Assembly (NCBI RefSeq): GCF_963082655.1
Contig: NC_081552.1
Coordinates: 7,780,448-7,844,447 of the forward strand
DNA length: 64,000 nt
From: Stomoxys calcitrans
Taxonomy: Eukaryota; Arthropoda; Insecta; Diptera; Muscidae
Direction: 5' to 3'
The notes beneath the pieces were generated by a model. That model made no database searches and had not been told where the DNA came from. It was given only the letters and a program-made list of their open reading frames with translations. A program made the position numbers and the translations under genes. Below, one piece after another: positions 32,770-44,397 of the stretch; within the stretch, counting starts at the first letter, position 1, and each line of letters opens with the position of its first letter.

Positions 32770-34302
32770 ATATATAAGTGCCTTTATCTGAATCCCACAT
32801 GATCTTTATTGGTCTACGAATTTAAGTTTGGATGTAAGATCCAATTCTTAAAATTGGATTTTACATCCAATTGGTTATCAAAGACCCCCAGAAAATTAGT
32901 CCCGAAAATGGGTATCAATTCTTGCTCTACCTCCCAATACCTTTCATTTAAGCTCCACATTGACATGGTCGTAAATATGGCCGATTTAGGGGTATTTTGG
33001 GGATTGGGTTGGTCCCCTAAACACAAAGCCCGGAAAATGAACCAGCAACGTGCACTATTCTCATATATCTATATATCATTTATTTGAACCCCATGTTGCC
33101 ACTGCATCAAAATTGGATATAAAATTCGTTTTCTAATCTCATTTGAACTCCTTGTTGCAAAAGTCAGCAAATATGTCCGGTTTGGGGTATTGGCCCTAAA
33201 AATTATGAATATTTAGTTCCACTCTCTTTAAGACCCAAATTGTCTTGGTGAGCAAATACGTCTTATTTGGGGGTTGTTATGGAGGTGGGACGTCCCCTAG
33301 ACAGTTGGCCCCTAATGTTGATATCAGATACGTGGTCTACTCGCAAATACCTTTTATTTGAGCCCCATATTTTCATAGGGGGGTGTTTTGGGGGATGGGC
33401 GGCCAATTAGTGAGTTGGCCTTGAAAATATATATATCCGATTCCAATAATCAGAAAATACTTCCTATTTGGGTGATGTTGTGGTGGTGGGGTGGTCCCAT
33501 AGACACTCTTCCCGAATATTGATATCAAATTCGTGCTTTACTCCCAAAGACCTTTTATTTGAGCCCCATATTCCTATGGTCGTTAATTTGTCCCCTTTGG
33601 GGAATGTGATTGGTGAGAGGCGGCCCCCCAAAAACTCTACCCCATATTTGGATATCAGATTCGTATTCTACATTTAAATACCTTTTATTTAAGCCCCATA
33701 TTCCGTCAGTCAGTAAATAGGTTCTTTTTTGGGGGTGTTTTGGGAAGGGGTGGACCCCCAGAAACGTGGTCCCACATTTGGATACCAAATTCGTATTCTA
33801 CTCGCAAATACCTTTCATTTGAGACCCATATTGCCATGGTCGGTAAATATGTCCGATTGAGGGGTGTTTTGGGGCTTGGGGTGGTCCCCCTAGCACTTGG
33901 TCCGACAATTGGATATCAGATACATTTTCTTATCCTAAATACCTTTTCATTTGAGTCCCATATTGTCATGATTGGTCTAAATATTTGTTTTGTAGGTTTC
34001 AGGGTGGGGCAGCCCCCCTAGGTACCCCATCCGAAATTTGGATACCAAATTTTTATTTATAGGGTACTATATGAAAGCACACGAAATTTCGCTTAAATCG
34101 CATCACCCATCTCCGAGATCTGGCGTTTCTGAAAATTAGGGTAAGGGGGAGGGTCCGCCCCCCTTTCAGATATCAAAAAATTTAGTACCCTATTTTCACC
34201 ACGGGGTCATTATGCACCATCTGTGAAAATTTCAAGAAAATCGGTTAAGCCGTTTCTGAGTTTATAAGGAACACACAAACAAACAAACAAACACAAATTG
34301 AT
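32770..34302 (+). mobile_element. Family B element, 5' truncated, complete 3' module
   Basis: Begins in the 5' module at AAGTGCCTTTATCTGAATCC, then about nine core units, then the full 3' module: CCCATCCGAAATTTGGATAC, ATTTCGCTTAAATCGCATC, GAGATCTGGCG, GGGAGGGTCCGCCCCCC, GCACCATCTGTGAAAATTTC, AAGCCGTTTCTGAG, and CAAACAAACAAACAAACAC. The T-rich end overlaps the first bases of the next family A copy at 34303. Core units share details with 25030-26040 (for example CCGGTTTGGGGTATTGGCC), so these two copies are closely related. Confidence 0.87.
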
Positions 34303-35668
34303 TTTTATACCCTCCACCATAAGATGGGGGGTATACTAATTTCGTCATTCTGTTTGTAACTACTCGAAATATTCGTCTGAGACCCCATAAAGTATATATA
34401 TTCTTGATCGTCGTGAAATTTTATGTCGATCTAGCCATGTCCGTCCGTCTGTCCGTCCGTCCGTCCGTCCGTCCGTCCGTCCGTCCGTCCGTCCGTCTGT
34501 CTGTCGAAAGCACGCTAACTTCCGAAGGAGTAAAGCTAGCCGCTTGAAATTTTGCACGAATACTTCTTATTAGTGTAGGTCGGTTGGTATTGTAAATGGG
34601 CCATATCGGTCCACGTTTTGATATAGCTGCCATATAAACCGATCTTGGGTCTTGACTTCTTGAGCCTTTAGAGGGCGCAATTCTTATCCGATCAGAATGA
34701 AATTTTGCACGACTTGTTTTGTTATGATATCCAACAACTGTGCCAAGTATGGTTCAAATCGGTTCATAACCTGATATAGCTGCCATATAAACCGATCTTG
34801 GGTCTTGACTTCTTGAGCCTCTAGAGTGCGCAATTCTTATCCGATTGGAATGAAATTTTGCACGACGTGTTTCGTTATGATATCCAACAACTGTGCCAAG
34901 TATAGTTTAAATCGGTCCATAACCTGATATAGCTGCCATATAAACCGATCTTGGGTCTTGACTTCTTGAGCCTCTAGAGGGCGCAATTCTTATCCGAATG
35001 GAATGGAATTTCGCACGACGTGTTTTGTTATGATACCCAACAACTGTGCCAAGTATGGTTTAAATCGGTCCATAACCTGATATAGCTGTCATATAAACAG
35101 ATCTGGGGATTTGACTTCTTGAGCTTCTAGAGGGCGCAATTCCTATCCGATTTGGCTGAAATTTTGCATGACGTATTTTATTTTTACTTTCAACAACTGT
35201 GTCAAATAAGGCTCAAATCGGTTCATAACCTGATATAGCTGCCATATAAACCGATCTGGGATCTTGACTTCTTGACCCCTAGAGATCGCAATTATTATCC
35301 GATATGCCTGAAATTTTGTGCGACGGATCCTCTCATGACCATCAACAAACGTGTTTATTATGGTCTGAATCGGTCTATAGCCCGATACAGATCCCATATA
35401 AATCGTTCTCTCTATTTTATGTCGAGAGCCCCAATGGGCGCAATTCTTATACGAATTGGCTGAAATTTTACACAGGTCTCCAACATATAATTTAATTGTG
35501 GTCCGAACCGGACCATATCTTGATATCGTTTTAATAGCAGAGCAACTCTTTTCTTATATCCTTTTTTGCCTAAGAAGAGATGCCGGGAAAAGAACTCGAC
35601 GAATGCGATCCATGGTGGAGGGTATATAAGATTCGGCCCGGCCGAACTTAGCACGCTTTTACTTGTTA
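34303..35668 (+). mobile_element. Family A element, full length, reference copy
   Basis: 5' TTTTTATACCCTCCACCATA, GGGGGGTATACTAATTTCG, then ACCCCATAAAGTATATATAT, GATCTAGCCATG and about 14 TCCG/TCTG tetranucleotides at 34440-34503. Then GAGTAAAGCTAGCCGCTTG, five core units with a period of 154 bp (GACTTCTTGAGCC at about 34653, 34807, 34961, 35115 and 35268), and the 3' end ATCCATGGTGGAGGGTATAT, TTCGGCCCGGCCGAACTTAG, CACGCTTTTACTTGTT. ATACCCTCCACCAT near the start and ATGGTGGAGGGTAT near the end are inverted copies. No coding capacity. Confidence 0.93.
34440..34503 (+). repeat. TCCG microsatellite in the family A conserved region
   Basis: A run of CCGT tetramers ending in CTGTCTGTC. Its length differs between family A copies (short at 22998 and 41070, longer here and at 40690), as expected for slippage. 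Microsatellite next to the conserved block is a hallmark of DINE-1-like elements. Confidence 0.95.
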
Positions 35669-35689
35669 TATATAAGATGAGGTCTTAAA

Positions 35690-35864
35690 GGAGTATTTCG
35701 AGGTATTACAAACAGAATGACTGTTTGTATACCCCCATCCTATGGTGATGGGTGTAACAATTAAAAGTGTGCTAAGTTTGGTCGGGCCGAATCTTATACA
35801 ATCTCCACCATGGATCGCAGTAAGATAAGAATTGCTATACTCTTGGAGTTATATATCAAAATAT
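35690..35864. mobile_element. Family A scraps: 5' end and 3' end back to back
   Basis: The 35700-35755 stretch is the reverse complement of a family A 5' end (GTATTTCGAGGTATTACAAA, ATCCTATGGTGATGGGTGT). It is followed at 35763-35820 by a minus-strand 3' end (GTGCTAAGTTTGGTCGGGCC, ATCTCCACCATGGATCGC). This leads into an RTE 3' fragment. Confidence 0.7.
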
Positions 35865-36075
35865 GTATCAAAATACAATGGCTGTGTTGGCTAGGTCATG
35901 TTGTCAGAATTGATGAAGAAGCTCCAGCAAAAAAGTCTTTTGAATGCCAACACGGTGGTACACGCAAACCGGGACGATCAAAATGAGTGCAGAAGATCCA
36001 GGCGCTTGGAACGCTATTCTGCGTTCTGCTAGTGAAACAAAGGTTCAGTCATAGCCAATTAACGTATGTTAAGTA
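35865..36075 (+). pseudogene. 3' fragment of the RTE-like retrotransposon
   Basis: About 210 bp matching the last part of the 4090-7445 element: ATCAAAATACAATGGCTG, TTGGCTAGGTCATGTTGTC, then CACGGTGGTACACGCA and ACCGGGACGA. An internal deletion removes the GRPKARWKDQV coding part, and it then ends TCAGTCATAGCCAATTAA. 5'-truncated, as is usual for target-primed insertions, and non-coding. Confidence 0.9.
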
Positions 36076-36819
36076 GCGGATGAAAGATATATATTGGAGC
36101 TATTTCTAAATCGGATCCGATTTTAATGAAATTTTGCTCACAAATTGCACATCATATAAAACACCTCATGATAAATTTGGTAAAGACCGACATTATGGCT
36201 TCTACAGCTATAATATGTCATATTGGTTGAAAGATGTATATGGAACCTATATCTTAATCTGATCCGATTTTGATGAAATTTCGGAGACGTTAAACAAAAT
36301 ACCTCATGTCGCTTCTACAGCTGTATAGTGGGCTTCTACAGCTTTAAAAGTGCATATCGGATGACAGATATATATAGGATCTATATCTAAATTATATCGA
36401 TTTTTTCAAAATCAATAACGTTCGTCGAAAATAGTGACTTTTGCAAAATTTTACAAGCGGGGAACAAATGTAACCTGCACCTTGATAACAAGAATACATG
36501 GGCAGATAATCGAATCAGGAAGCGATTCGAAGCCGATCGGTATACTTATCAATGGTCTCGATCTTCTCCTTTCTAGCATTGTATATTAATGCACAAAGTT
36601 ATAAAACCCTGTATGACAGTGGTAGTGTAGGGTAGGAAAAGTACCCATAGCCCCTATAAAAGTTTTTTTATGAAATTTATTCTAATGTTTAGCACATCCA
36701 CGTCCCGGACAAATTCAATGGAATTTTTTGTTTTTCATAAAATTTTGCAAAAAGTTTCTTTAAAATTTGATTTATTTAAATAACATTTCATCGAAGTTCG
36801 AGTTTTGCACAAAATTCTA
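36076..36819. repeat. Diverged family A-like core, then AT-rich sequence
   Basis: At about 36076-36400 units of roughly 130 bp carry GAAAGATATATATTGGAGC, AATCGGATCCGATTTTAATG and GGCTTCTACAGCT. These resemble family A cores but belong to neither type seen elsewhere. 36650-36819 is AT-rich and unassigned. Confidence 0.5.
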
Positions 36820-37054
36820 TTGGGTTGCCCAAAAAGTAATTGCGGATTTTTCATATAGTCGGCGTTGACAAATTTTTTCACAGCTTGTGACTCTGTAATT
36901 GCATTCTTTCTTCTGTCAGATATCAGCTGTTACTTTTAGCTTGCTTTAGAAAAAAAGTGTAAAAAAAGTATATTTGATTAAAGTTCATTCTAAGTTTTAT
37001 AAAAAATGCATTTACTTTCTTTTAAAAAATCTGCAATTACTTTTTGGGCAACAA
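36820..37054. mobile_element. Mariner-type MITE, copy 4
   Basis: TTGGGTTGCCCAAAAAGTAA start, TA at 36818-36819, and an end that has lost two bases (GGGCAACAA, then TA at 37055-37056). Length 235 bp, inverted in orientation relative to the 28050 copy. Confidence 0.93.
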
Positions 37055-37236
37055 TAGTCAAATTTGATATTGAACTAATTTTTCAATATTTTAGAAAATA
37101 ATTTTTTATATGCAAAATTGTTAATTTTTTTGAGCATTTTTTCAAAAAATTATAGTTTACAAAATATCATCAAAACCTTATTTCCATTAAAAACGTTAAC
37201 TGCATTTTATTTTTACTGTAAATCTGTCAAAATTAA

Positions 37237-38375
37237 CTATACCATCCACCATAAGATGGGGTTATACTAATTTCATCATTCCGTTTGTAACACCTCGAAA
37301 TATGCATCTAAGACCTTATAAAGCATATATATTTTTGATCGTCATGGCAATTTAAGTCGATCTAGACTTGTCCGGCCGTCCGTCTGTCGAAAGCACGCTA
37401 ACTTTCGAAGGAGTAAAGCTATCCGTTGAAATTTAGCAAAAATACTTCTTATTAGTGTTGGTGGGTGGGGCTTGCAATTGGGCCAAATCGGGCCATATTT
37501 TGATATAGCTGCCATATAAACCTATCTTGGAACATGACTTCTTGAACATATAGAGGGCGCAATTCTTATTCGATTTGGCTGAGATTATACACGTGCTGTT
37601 TTGTTATCACTTCCAACAACTATGCTAAGTGTGGTTTAAATCGGTTCACAACCTGATATAGCTGCCATATAAACCGAACTTGGGTCTTGATTTCTTGATT
37701 TCTTGAGCCACTAGAGGGTGCAATTCTGATCCGATTTGGTTAAAAATTTGCATCAAGTGTTTTGCTATGACTTCCAACAACTGTGCTAAATAGGGTTCAA
37801 ATCGACACTAAATGTGATATAGCTGCCATACGTGTCCAATATGGTCTTAATCGATCTATAGCCTGATACAGCTCCCATATAAACCAATCTCCCGAATATG
37901 CTTCTTGAGCCCCTACAAGGCGCAATTCTTATCCGGAAGGACTGAAATATAACCCAATGGTCTTCTATTGGGTTGCCCAAAAAGTAATTGCGGATTTTTC
38001 ATATAGTCGGCATTGAAAATTTTTTCACAGCCTGTGACTCTGTAATCGCATTCTTTCTTCTGTCAGTTATCAGCTGTTACTTTTAGCTTGCTTTAGAAAA
38101 AAAGTGTAATAAAAGTATATTTGATTAAAGTTCATTCTAAATTTATTAAAAATGCATTTACTTTCTTTTAAAAAATCGGCAATTACTTTTTGGGCAATTT
38201 ACTTATGGTCCGAATCGGACTATAACTTGATATATCTAAAATAGCATAACAATCCCTTTCCATTATTCTTTGTTTGCCTAAAAAGAGATACCGCGCAAAT
38301 AACTCGACAAATGCGATCTATGGTGGAGGGTATATAAGATTCGGCCCGGCCGGCCCGGACGATCCTACTTGTTTT
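37237..38375 (+). mobile_element. Family A element, full length, with nested MITE
   Basis: 5' end TATACCATCCACCATAAG, conserved region (AAGCATATATATTTTTG, CTAGACTTGTCCGGCCG), core units with GACTTCTTGAACA and GATTTCTTGAGCC, a MITE at 37968-38197, and 3' end ATGGTGGAGGGTATATAAG, TTCGGCCCGGCCGGCCC, TCCTACTTGTTTTTT. The palindrome is altered (an extra GGCC replaces GAACTTAGC). More diverged than the 34303 copy, hence older. Confidence 0.85.
37968..38197. mobile_element. Mariner-type MITE, copy 5, nested
   Basis: Starts TTGGGTTGCCCAAAAAGTAA after TA at 37966-37967. The right end stops at TTTTTGGGCAA, having lost CCCAA and the TA. It splits a family A core unit, so the MITE was active after this family A copy inserted. 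Confidence 0.92.
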
Positions 38376-39369
38376 TTAATAATTTTATGCACATATTTTA
38401 TTTTGAATACAATTATTTCGACCTTCGTTCAAAATTGTGTCAAAACTTAAATTATATAGAAAATCTCATTTTCAAACAGCCCTTAGGCTATGTGTTAAAT
38501 CCCATAAAAATTTATCCAAAAGCAATCTTCTTTGTCCACAATAGTGGTATATTATGGTCCACTTACATTTTGCATTATTTGTTTGTTGTGGAAATGTTCT
38601 ACAATGGACAAGTGTATGTTGCCATTACTATCATTCCCCAATTCTTTCAATCATGGTGACATGGCGCCTCTGGGACTCCTTACTGTGTGATCACGTCTGC
38701 CAAAAATCCCCGCACATTCACATATCAGCATATCCTTCCAAAAGAGCGGAAACAATAATGGACTTTTCATTCAAATTATGTTCACTACAATCTCTGCCAG
38801 GCATTCATAAACATTCGTACTCATATCCTTAAAATTATGCTCCAATAAGGTGGCAGACACAAAGCCAGCTATACTTAATCATGGACGAACATGCACACTC
38901 ACATGTCCAAATTGCAATCAAAAGAAGTGCCAAGTAATGCATTTCCAAGTGTGAATATTCACACTTACTATTTGAGTAAATCAGCACACACGCCCAAACA
39001 GTTGTAAACTTTTCATTGGTATCCTTGGATTGGTGAAGGATTGTCGAATTTTGGTATATAGTGACGGCTACTGTTAACGGTTATCTCGTTTTAATAATGC
39101 CACAGTGACAAGATATTGGTTTGGTGAGGTTTAAATAAATCCTACATAAGTGGGCCAAATGGCTGGTGTAGTAACAGGTCCAAGTCCTAGAAATATAAGA
39201 TTTAAATTGGCTTTTTATTGGCCAAACTAAGAATGGATACATTTGCTGAAAATTGCATTTGAAGTTCTCAACAGAAGTCCCAAACCTGTGCAGTTAAACT
39301 ATAATTTGTATTACTGTGGCATATGCGTAAAAATTTTCTGTTGCATACATTTAGGTGTCAAAATTAAAA
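38376..39369. other. No recognised feature
   Basis: About 1 kb of apparently unique sequence. Two overlapping open frames (38369-38659, 38554-38832) are AT-driven and show no domain. I do not call a gene. Confidence 0.4.
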
Positions 39370-40878
39370 AAAACAAGTAAAAGCGTGCTAAGTTCGGCCG
39401 GGCCGAATCTTATATACCCTCCACCATGGATCGCATTTGTCGAGTTCTTTTCCCGGCATCTCTTCTTAGGCAAAAAAGGATATAAGAAAAGAGTTGCTCT
39501 GCTATTAAAACGATATCAAGATATGATCCGGTTCGGACCACAATTAAATTATATGTTGGAGACCTGTGTAAAATTTCAGCCAATTCGTATAAGAATTGCG
39601 CCCATTGGGACTCACGAAGTAAAATAGAGAGAACGATTTATATGGGATCTGTATCGGGCTATAGACCGATTCAGACCATAATAAACACGTTTGTTGATGG
39701 TCATGAGAGGATCCATCGTACAAAATTTCAGGCATATCGGATAATAATTGCGACCTCTAGGGGTCAAGAAGTCAAGATCCCAGATCGGTTTATATGGCAG
39801 CTATATCAGGTTATGAACCGATTTGAACCTTATTTGACACAGTTGTTGAAAGTAAAAATAAAATACGTCATGCAAAATTTCAGCCAAATCGGATAGGAAT
39901 TGCGCCCTCCAGAAGCTCAAGAAATCAAATCCCCAGATCTGTTTATATGACAGCTATATCAGGTTATGAACCGATTTGAACCATACTTGGCACAGTTGTT
40001 GGATATCATAACGAAATACTTCGTGCAAAAATTCATTCAAATCGGATAAGAATTGTGCCCTCTAGAGGATCAAGAAGTCAAGACCTAAGATCGGTTTATA
40101 TGGTAGCTATATCAGGTTATGGACACATTTGAACCATACTTGGCACAATTGTTGGGTATCATAACAAAACACGACGTGCGAAATTTCATTCCAATCAGAT
40201 AAGAATTGCGCCCTCTAGAGGGTCAAGAAGTCAAGACCCAAGATCGGTTTATATGGTAGCTATATCAGGTTATGGACCGATTTGAACCATACTTGGCACT
40301 GTTGTTGAATATCATAAAAAAACACTTCGTGCAAAATTTCATCCCAATCGGATAAGAATTGCGCACGCTAGAGGCTCAAGAAGTCAAGACCCAAGATCGG
40401 TTTATATGGCAGCTATATCAGGTTATGGACCGATTTGAACCATACTTAGCACAGTTGTTGGATATCATAGCAAAACACGTTATGCAAAATTTCATTCCAA
40501 TCGGATAAGAATTGCGCACGCTAGAGGCTCAAGAAGTCAAGACCCAAGATCGGTTTATATGGCAGCTATATCAAAACATGGACCGATATGGCCCATTTAC
40601 AATACCAACCGACCTACACTAATAAGAAGTATTTGTGCAAAATTTCAAGCGGCTAGCTTTACTCCTTCGAAAGTTAGCGTGCTTTCGACAGACAGACGGA
40701 CGGACGGACGGACGGACGGACGGACGGACAGACGGACGGACATGGCTAGATCGACATAAAATTTCACGACGATCAAGAATATATATACTTTATGGGGTCT
40801 CAGACGAATATTTCGAGTAGTTACAAACAGAATGACGAAATTAGTATACCCCCCATCTTATGGTGGAGGGTATAAAAA
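39370..40878 (-). mobile_element. Family A element, full length, six core units
   Basis: Inverted relative to the 34303 copy. The 3' end lies at 39370-39430 (AAACAAGTAAAAGCGTGC, TTCGGCCGGGCCGAATC), then core units with CTCAAGAAGTCAAGA at about 39760, 39915, 40070, 40222, 40376 and 40530, then the TCCG tract (complement) at 40685-40740 and 5' end CTTATGGTGGAGGGTATAAA at 40858-40878. It carries one more core unit than the 22865 and 34303 copies. Confidence 0.93.
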
Positions 40879-40947
40879 TCCATGATTACTTTGAGAAGTT
40901 CAATTGAAACTTACTTGTAACACATTTTTAGGAGTATTCAATTTTGT

Positions 40948-42012
40948 ATACCCTCCACAACGGGATGGGGGTATACTAATTTCGTCATTCATCCTCGAAA
41001 TATTGGTCGAAGGCCCCATAAAGTACATACATTGTTGATCGTCGTGGAATTTTAAGTCGATCTGGCCATTTCCGTTCGTCTGTCGGTCCGTCCGTTCATT
41101 CGTCTGCCTGTCGAAAGCACGCTAACTTTCGAAGGAGTAAAGTTAACCGCTTGAAATTTTTCATAAATTCTTCTTATTAATGTAGGTCGGTTGGGATTGT
41201 AAATAGGCCATATCGGTATATGTTTTGATATAGCTGCCATATAAACCGATCTTGGATCTTGACTTCTTGAGCCACCAGAGGGCGCAATTCTTATTCGAAA
41301 TTTTGCCCGGGGCGTTTTGTTATGGCTTTCAACATTTCTACTAAGTATGGTTGAAATCGGTTCATAACCTAATATAGCTGTCATATATACCGATCTGGGG
41401 TCTTGACCTTTTGAACCTCTAGAGGCCGCAATTATTAACCGATTTGGCTGAAATGTTGCATAACGTATTTCGTTATGACTTTCAACCTCCAACTAGTGTG
41501 CTAGGTATGGTTTAAATCGGTCCATATATACCGATCTTGAATCTTACTTCTTGAGCCACTAGAATGTGGAATTCTTATCCAATTTGGCTGAAATTGTTCA
41601 TGGCATGTTTTGTTATGTTTCTTAGCATGATTAATATCGGTCTATAACCTGATATAGCTTCCACATAAAACGATATGGGATCTGGACTTAAACCTCTAGA
41701 GGGTGCAATTATTAGCTGATTTCACTGAAATTTTGTATAACGGCTTCTCCCATGACCTTCAACATACGTGTCAAATATGGTATGAATCGGTCTATAGCCT
41801 GATATAGCTCCCATATAAACCGGGGGCTCCAGAAGTAATATAGGGAGCTATATTACTTCTGGAGCCCCTATTGGCTGAAATTGTATACAATGACATCTTC
41901 TTCATTCAATTCGATTATGGTTCGAATCGGATCATAACTTGATGTAGCTCCAATAGGAAAACAATGACATACTGTAGATACTGGGAAAAGAACTTTGCAA
42001 TTGGGACCCATG
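40948..42012 (+). mobile_element. Family A element, 3' end degraded
   Basis: 5' end TATACCCTCCACAACGGG, a conserved region with CATAAAGTACATACATTG and a short TCCG tract, and core units at about 41260, 41405, 41545 and 41690. A perfect hairpin lies at 41823-41868, and then a decayed 3' part (GGAAAAGAACTTTGCAATTG, GGACCCATG) has no palindrome. Confidence 0.82.
41823..41868. repeat. Perfect 21-bp inverted repeat with 4-base loop
   Basis: The left arm 41823-41843 (GGGGCTCCAGAAG onward) and right arm 41848-41868 (ending CTTCTGGAGCCCC) are exactly complementary, with GGAG between them. It replaces the ordinary core sequence at this position of the family A copy. Confidence 0.97.
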
Positions 42013-43472
42013 CGCCCAGAAAAATTAGTCTGCTGATATCAGCAAACACTGTTGTAGAAGAAATTATTTTGCCAGCTGTTATTTAAATTTGATTAAAAAT
42101 TAGCAAATTGTACAAAATTTGAAAAAATTTTAAGCTATATGCTTGTAAAATTGAAAAACAAGTTGGAATATAAAATTTTATAAATTAAATTTCTTACCTA
42201 TTTTGTGGTTTTCAATTAAGTCACTCCCTGTCACCGTTGCCTGTTCTTCCCTCCCTTGAGATATGGCAAACGTTTCACAAAAGTGCGTTTAATCAAACGA
42301 TTTTGAACAATAATTATTTCAATGCCTAAGGCTATCGATGACAGTTTTTTTATTCAATTTAATTTCACACTTATTTGGCGGCATTTTTTCTTCCATTTCA
42401 TTGCAAGGAATGAAATCAACAATTTATTTGCCCATGTTGGTAACATCAGCACCCACTTCGCAATGTACCTATTGTTATGGAAAACAAACCAAACACAAGA
42501 GACATCATTAGTATTAATAAATAAAGATCAAAGGCAAGTGGGGAAACAAAAAGACAAAAGGCCGCAAAGCAAAACCAAACTGCCGCTGCTCGATCCACCA
42601 CCCTTGAAAATCCTTGAAAGGCAATGTCAACAAACAAATGCCACATAACGACAAAAAAAAACAGGAGAGGAACAATTGGCGGTAAAATATTCTAAAACCC
42701 AAATAGGGAAAAAAAACTCAAAGCAAATAATTTTCAATTTCAGTACACAACCAATAAGTAAATGGAAAAGTATTTTCACAAAGCCACCAAAGTTTTTTTA
42801 AAAAAAATTACAATCTTCATAGTTCTTAAAAACCTGAACGAATAGCGGAAAACAAATATTTAACGAAGCATAAATTGCAGCAAAAATATCCAAGTGTCAG
42901 ATGTTTTGCATGCGAATCTTCTACGGTTACTGTGTTATGGCTTAAAGCCAACAATCCTTAAAACAGGTCCTTGCCCATTTCTGTATTGTGTTGTGTTGTT
43001 CAACATCGCTGCCAAGCTGTTAGTCAAACGTCACAAGAAGTGACAAACTGCTTTGAAACATGCCATGCCGCCATTTCATCATAATTTGAGTTGGTTTCAG
43101 TGGAAATTCACTGATGCGCTCTGTGTTGCATAAAAGTGCTTAATATGGTGCTTTTATTAAGACTCCTATTGAGTATGGGTGTGAATTAAACGGACATGAT
43201 CGTTCTTGTGTGTCTGTATTGCTGTGAGTCTATGATATGCATGCTCCAGTTTTGTGGGTGTGGGCTTTTCGAGAGCATATTGTATTATTAATTCTGGTTC
43301 AATGAGAGCTGTAATAATTGCAAAAATATCAACAAAAGCGAAAAAAACTTTTGTTGTTGCTGTTCATGTATGCACCGAGAGAAAAATAGTTGTTTGGTCA
43401 CGCTACATTGGAATATTTACTTTCTGTAATTTTGCTTTAAAAATTTTATTTCCTTCAAAATTTATATTTTGA
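42013..43472. other. No recognised feature
   Basis: About 1.46 kb of apparently unique sequence. Open frame 42322-42648 (108 residues, ATG start) has a hydrophobic N-terminal half and a Lys/Gln-rich C-terminal half. It has no recognised domain and no codon or splice support, so I do not call it a gene. Confidence 0.45.
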
Positions 43473-44167
43473 TTATACCCACCACCATAGGATAGGGGTA
43501 TACTAATCTAGTCATTCCGTTTTTAACACCTCGAAAAATTGATCTAGGACTCCATAAAGTACATATATTCTTGATCGTCTCTACATTTTGAGTCGAACTA
43601 GCCATGTCCGTCCGTCCGTCTTTCGAAATCACGACACCGGTCTAACGCGTAAATCTAGCCGCTTGAAATTGTGCACAGATACTTAACAGCGGTTCAGATT
43701 TAAATATAGCTCCCATATAAACCGATCTCCCGATTTGACTTCTTGAGCCCTTACAAGCCGCAATTATTGTCCGACTTAGGTGAAATGTAGTGCATGTAGT
43801 GTTTTTTTATAACTTCCAAATACTGCGACAAGTACGATCTAAATCGGTCTTTAAATTGATATAGCTCCCATATAAACCGATTTTCCGACTTGAATTCTTG
43901 AACCCCTGGAAGCCGCAATTTTTATCCGATGTGGTTGAAATTTTGCAGATAGTCTTATGCTGTGACTTCCAATAACAGTGCCAAGTACTGTCCAAATCGG
44001 TTGTAATGTAGCTCCCATATAAACCGATCGCTCGATTTGACTTCTTGAGCCACTGGAAGCCGCAATTTTTGTCCGATTTGGACAACAACTATGAAAAGTA
44101 CGGTCTTAATCGGTATTTAATCTGATATAGCTCCCATATAAACATATCTCCCGATTTGACTTCTAGA
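43473..44167 (+). mobile_element. Family A element, GATCTCCCGATTTGA subfamily, 3' truncated
   Basis: 5' end ATTATACCCACCACCATAGG, conserved region (AAAGTACATATATTC, GCCATGTCCGTCCGTCC), then about three core units with AACCGATCTCCCGATTTGAC and TTCTTGAGCCC. Cut at about 44167 by an inverted family B 5' module. Confidence 0.83.
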
Positions 44168-44397
44168 GTCAAATTGGGCTGAAATAAAGCTCATTTTAAG
44201 AATGGAGTACACCTTACATCCAAACTTAAATTCTTAGACCAATAAAGATCATATGGGATTCAGATAAAGGCACTTATATTGTTAAACTGTTTGTCAAGCG
44301 ATATACTTTTTTCGTAGCATGGTATTGCACTGAAAGCTCTTTAATTGTCGAAAATAAAATTTCCATGGAAAATTTTGTTCCATATAAAGTAAAAGAA
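44168..44397 (-). repeat. Family B 5' module, minus strand
   Basis: The plus strand reads GGGCTGAAATAAAGCTCATT, GACCAATAAAGATCATATGG, AGTCAAGCGATATAC, TTAATTGTCGAAAATAAAAT and TCCATATAAAGTAAAAGAAG: the inverted 5' module without the outermost GCGCAG end. Sandwiched between two family A pieces. Confidence 0.85.

Noticed and set aside
34640..35300. Regularly spaced direct repeats resembling a CRISPR array
   Set aside because: The 154-bp units are contiguous and similar throughout, with no unique spacers, in a eukaryotic transposon core.
38369..38832. Two overlapping open frames of 96 and 92 residues
   Set aside because: They overlap in different frames, start at arbitrary codons and contain no recognisable motif.
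39355..39627. A conserved-looking protein of about 80-90 residues (with LIYPPPWIAFVEFFSRHLF) also at 23839-24081 and 35412-35654
   Set aside because: It is the antisense translation of the family A 3' end. Conservation reflects recent copying of the DNA, and older copies have stops in the frame.
39642..39896. Repeated 84-residue frames with IWQLYQVMNRFEPYL (also at 23570 and 35143)
   Set aside because: Antisense translation of two family A core units. The same peptide pattern recurs at every 154-bp unit, with stops in diverged units.
42322..42648. 108-residue open frame as a host gene
   Set aside because: Composition follows the local AT/A-rich DNA. There is no domain, no splice context and no repeat of the frame elsewhere.
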